Shown here: positions 60,522 through 64,000 of the stretch, one piece after another
Layout: each line of letters begins with the position of its first letter
How positions within the stretch are numbered: the stretch's first letter is position 1
From: Macrophomina tecta
Lineage: Eukaryota; Ascomycota; Dothideomycetes; Botryosphaeriales; Botryosphaeriaceae
Length of the DNA: 64,000 nucleotides
Assembly (NCBI GenBank): GCA_024180945.1
Contig: JAKSGN010000002.1
Location: 1,116,001 to 1,180,000, forward strand
Reading direction: 5' to 3'
The notes under the pieces: model-generated
Told to the model about the DNA's origin: nothing
The model's input: the letters and a program-made list of their open reading frames with translations, nothing else
Databases searched by the model: none
Position numbers and translations under genes: made by a program

Positions 60522-61850
60522 GTGGCAGAAGGCATCCCCTGGTGCATCAAGTCACACATCTCCGCAGCATCGAGTGTGTCTCATATTCTTCCTTCGCTTT
60601 ATTGATGACAGCCCCGGAGGTTCTCGAGAAAGATCATGGAGCGACGTGGTCTCTCGGGCCAGCTAATTCCACGGATACATCGCTTTGCTGACTGCTCCAT
60701 CAGTGCTGGAGCCCACCATTCTGGGATTCTTGCACTCAACTGGCAGATGGCATCCTTGCACGTGAACATTTCCGTTTTGCTCAAAGCCCCTTTCACGAAA
60801 CTCATTATTATACAGCGAATCGGACGCGCTTGCTATCTTCCTTGTGTGAAAGGAGCTTGAATTGCAGGCACTACGCTCCCTTTGTTGTTCGCTCTATTCT
60901 GGAAGACCTCTTAATGATGTGGAACTTGCGTGATTTTTGTGGTACGAAGATCATCTGCACTACTGCAAGCAAGCTTTGCGAGAATATCCCCATTCTGGTT
61001 AACGTATGAAGGAGATCGTACTCGCCACAGGTGAGTAGCAATGAGAGTTAGAGACGTAGATGTTTAACGCTAGCGAGCACGGTAGCTTTTAAGGAGACTA
61101 CCGCCAACTCCTCTAGTCATCGGGCAGCTGTGCGAGTTTTGACGTCTGATAGCTGTGCACTTGCCGGGCTGTTTGACTGTTACATGTCGCCGCCGGCCAG
61201 TAGTTGAAGGATCCTTGGACCCGTGTACACTTTTATGCAATTTTTTAGTTGGATGTGCTCAAATAGAATTTCCCTTCCAAATAACGGTATGCTGGCCGCC
61301 AGCGACGATAGAAGCGTATTAAGGCTATTTCTAAGAGCCAGAATTTATTTTTTTTTTTCACCAGCTTCTTTGCACGCACGGATACGACTTTGAGAGCGCT
61401 AAGTGATCACGATGCTTGAACTGGCACTTGGCATGTAGACCGTACTGATTGATTAAATCTATGCTAACATAATTATAAAAGAGAAAAGAAAGATGAGGAA
61501 GCAGAAAGAAGAAAAACTCATATTGGGTATATTGCCAGCTCTTATCCTCCACTGAAAGGCCGGTATGATACACCCTTTCGCCTACATGGCTCTTACGCCG
61601 GTATCGGAGAAGAGCGGATCAGAGAAACTGAGGAAAAGGACATCAATACACAGACACGAGAAATAAGATGGAAAACGCAAAAGGAAGAAAGGAAAGATGG
61701 GCAGAGAGAACTCCTTTGCGTATTCCTTACCATCATCTATACCCGACTCAATACGCGCCGATTAAATAACAAAAACCCCCCACAGAAATGCTTCATGTTC
61801 GATTATCGTGTTTTCTCTTTTTCTTTCTTGTCTTCGTTCGTAGTGCCCAC
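60522..61850. other. Convergent 3' region between UTP25 and NEM1
   Basis: This 1.3-kb AT-richer region has a T tract near 61346-61358 and A-rich stretches around 61480-61520. No coding motif is seen. Confidence 0.6.
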
Positions 61851-63468
61851 TCATGTTGATGAAGGCTCGCCCAGGCGCAGGGCCAACAGTGCTCTCAAGT
61901 CAGTGGCATGCTGAAGGCCTTCGAGTAGTGGAATCAAATGCAAGAGATCGTTATCCGTAGGATCGCTGATCCAACCCTCAATGGGAATAGCGTTATCTGG
62001 TTCGGGGGATGCTGTGTGAGCAAGGTGTGAATTTAACAACCTGAAATGGATGCAGCATACCTTCGTGAAAAATGTAACTCATGGGACTGTTGTCTACAAT
62101 CATGACTTTGCTCAAGTCTGGCTCGACTTGGCTCAGATCTTTGATGTACGCGCCGTTGCGGAATGTACAGTGTTGGCGGTAATAGCGACCTGCAAAGTAT
62201 TTGCGTTCTAGTTCTAGCCAGTCGATTACTGGATCCGCATATTCCTGAACCGACGCCGTGAAAATGATCAGGTTGTACCATTTCGAAACTTTACGCAGGA
62301 AATCATCGCAGTGCGGCCGTTTGTGCACGTAGTACAGGATAGGAATTTGCGGACCAATGACCTGATTGCCGCTTCCCATTGCTTGGTTAAGTTTCACCTC
62401 GACCATGTGACCAGTGGTGTAACGGCCGCCTTTTGCCATACTGTGGATCAGAGTCTCGTCCAGGTCAAGGATTAGGGTTTTCTCATGAGGGCCAAAATTA
62501 GATGGAGCATGCCTGCCGGAGTAGGACGGTTGACGCCGTGGCACAAGAGGACGAGGTGGAACAGGAGCGCGAGGGAATTTCAACTTTGATGCAGAACCCG
62601 GACTGCCTGGAGATTTGAGAGCAGCAGCGGCAGCCTCATGGGGAGTCATCTCTCCAGAGCCCTTGGAGGCCGTACTGCCCTTCCGTTGCTTCCGCTTCCT
62701 CAAGGTGTCCTCGTTGTGCAACTTGATTCGAATTGAGCGCCTGGCAGGAGCAATCTCGTCCACCGAAGTGGCAGAAGACTTAGACCGTGTGTGTCTCGCG
62801 GGGGAATCTTCGTCACGAGTGGCTGGCCGTTCGCTTTCCGAATCCGAGGTCATGGCAACGGAACTTGTAGTCGAGGATACCGATGGTGATCGTTTCGATG
62901 ATTTCCTTAACAATTTACCTGACGCGGATCTCCTTGCGAAGCGGTCGTCTGGCCGATTGTCCTTTTCATCATAGTCCATCCCTTGCATCGATCGTCTTCG
63001 CCTTTTGCGGGAAAATATGCGGGCCAGGCGGTATAGCGGAAGCAGAGTGGAGAAGTGGCCGTCGTCATCGTAAAAGCAAGCAGCAAGGTATCGAGCAGGA
63101 GCGACAGCAACGGCAATAATGACCCTCATGCTACCGATAACGGCAGTGGCTAGACGCTTAGGAATCATCCAGGTAGACCAGGATTTGGTGTCTCCAAAAG
63201 GCTCCCGGCCACCTTGGGGAATGAGCGGAGTCTGGTCGTCGGGCGGTGGATGGTCGTCCTGGGAAGTGGTGTTGTCGAAGGTCAGGCCGAGACCGCCGTC
63301 GGGTCGCGCGCTGCCGGCTCCGAGGCTCGCATCTTCGGTGTAGCTCCTCCCACGGGGGCGCGAAGATTGGCCGGGTTTGGAGATGTCGCCCTCGGAGCCG
63401 GCACGAGAGCGTGGGGGGCTTGGTGGAGGAGTCGAGCCGATTGCCGAGAGGATGTTGAGCGAGTTCAT
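61851..63468 (-). CDS. NEM1: Nem1 catalytic subunit of the Nem1-Spo7 lipin phosphatase
   Basis: Two exons, 63468-62061 and 62011-61851 (intron 49 nt), encode 522 aa. Nem1 with Spo7 dephosphorylates and activates the phosphatidate phosphatase Pah1 at the ER/nuclear envelope, controlling lipid storage and nuclear membrane growth. The HAD catalytic motif is LDLDETLIHS with Asp335 and Asp337, followed by HMVEVKLNQ, VHKRPHCDDFL, FTASVQEYADPVIDWL and IVDNSPMSYIFHE; the second exon supplies IPIEGWISDPTDNDLL. A hydrophobic segment at about 106-131 is the likely membrane anchor. The N-terminus MNSLNILS is the usual start in filamentous fungi. The frame upstream of the ATG encodes a further hydrophobic stretch without an ATG. 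Confidence 0.93.
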
Positions 63469-64000
63469 AGTCCGGAGCAAGCCATGAAAGAGGAACAGGA
63501 CGAGGGCGTAGAGTAGCAGCAGCTTGGATCCCGTCACGGAGCGGCGGGGATTGTGGGTTGCGCTGCGCTTGTTGGGATGCGGATGCGCGAGCTGCGGGCG
63601 CGGGCGCGGGCGCGGGCGGGCGTGGTGAGGCGGAGGCGAGAGGGCGGAGCGAGGCGGGCGAGGAACGGGTGGGGATCAGGTGCTGAGGGCACGCCAGCGG
63701 GGTTGGGCGAGGGCCGCCGCTTGGTCGGGGGGGTCGAGCGGGAATGAGGTTGAGGGCGGAGCGGTGGCAGGACTGGGAGAACAGAGTGTGGAGAGAGCTC
63801 GCAGCAGCCGCGAGAGCCACCGGAGCCATGACGCCCGCACCGCGCCGACGCCGACGCCGACGCCCGACCCGGAGCAAAAACGCGAGCATTCAACCAACCA
63901 GCCGCCGCCGCCAAAACGTGCTCAGCGTGAACGCGCCCTCACGTACGCGCGCCTGGATCCAGCAGCAGCGGTGCGAGACCCTTGCAGGACGCGTCGGCCC
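63469..64000. promoter_or_regulatory. NEM1 upstream region
   Basis: This GC-rich region has GCGCGGGC-type repeats near 63595-63622. Frames open in several registers by composition; no other gene start is visible before the window ends. Confidence 0.5.

Noticed and set aside
1..64000. CRISPR arrays, biosynthetic gene cluster, prokaryotic operons or rRNA genes
   Set aside because: No spaced direct repeats, no PKS, NRPS or terpene enzymes and no rRNA sequence were seen; all genes are spliced or typical fungal nuclear genes.

Overview
This window is nuclear DNA from a filamentous ascomycete (Pezizomycotina, possibly Dothideomycetes; the class is inference, since no rDNA or marker locus is present). 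The evidence is compact genes with mostly 47-120 nt GT-AG introns, a full set of ascomycete housekeeping orthologues, the filamentous-fungal developmental regulator FlbA, Ser/Thr-rich secreted and wall-sensor proteins, and long A/T homopolymers confined to intergenic DNA. All gene models were spliced by hand from donor/acceptor sites, reading phase and family motifs; every model closes in frame.

Layout. 0.1-5.3 kb: two cell-surface Ser/Thr-rich proteins (minus strand), then a head-to-head PQ-loop vacuolar/lysosomal-type transporter. 7.1-8.5 kb: branched-chain aminotransferase with a promoter carrying a perfect palindrome and a Gcn4/CPC1-like site. 8.5-11.5 kb: no recognisable gene. 11.5-16.5 kb (minus): Elongator subunit ELP1 in 7 exons, then COX8 in 5 exons, one of them only 9 nt. 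18.1-23.1 kb (plus): exosome helicase MTR4 and nuclear proteasome tether STS1. 23.1-25.4 kb: two broken gene relics, one resembling fungal DUF7918 proteins. 25.5-27 kb: SCP-x-type thiolase. 28.3-30.8 kb (minus): SOK1/Tcp11-family protein. 32.9-36.6 kb: divergent ALG11 and COX18. 36.6-49.7 kb: a 13-kb gene desert containing a degenerate Tc1/mariner-type element with perfect 30-bp inverted ends and 14-bp flanking direct repeats. 49.7-55.1 kb (plus): RGS protein flbA and checkpoint kinase CHK1. 56.9-60.5 kb: eIF3f and UTP25, divergent from a 282-bp shared promoter. 61.9-63.5 kb (minus): phosphatase NEM1.

How the genes relate. There is no biosynthetic cluster, defence island or operon. Functions are scattered housekeeping: RNA and ribosome metabolism (MTR4, UTP25, eIF3f, ELP1), mitochondrial respiratory assembly (COX8, COX18), ER glycosylation and lipid control (ALG11, NEM1), signalling (FlbA, SOK1, CHK1), proteostasis (STS1) and metabolism (BCAT, thiolase). 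I found no clearly new multi-gene system. The points most worth checking are the transposon with an atypical target-site duplication upstream of flbA, the COX8 microexon, the AAG splice acceptors in ELP1 and ALG11, the palindrome upstream of the aminotransferase, and the decayed genes at 24-25 kb.
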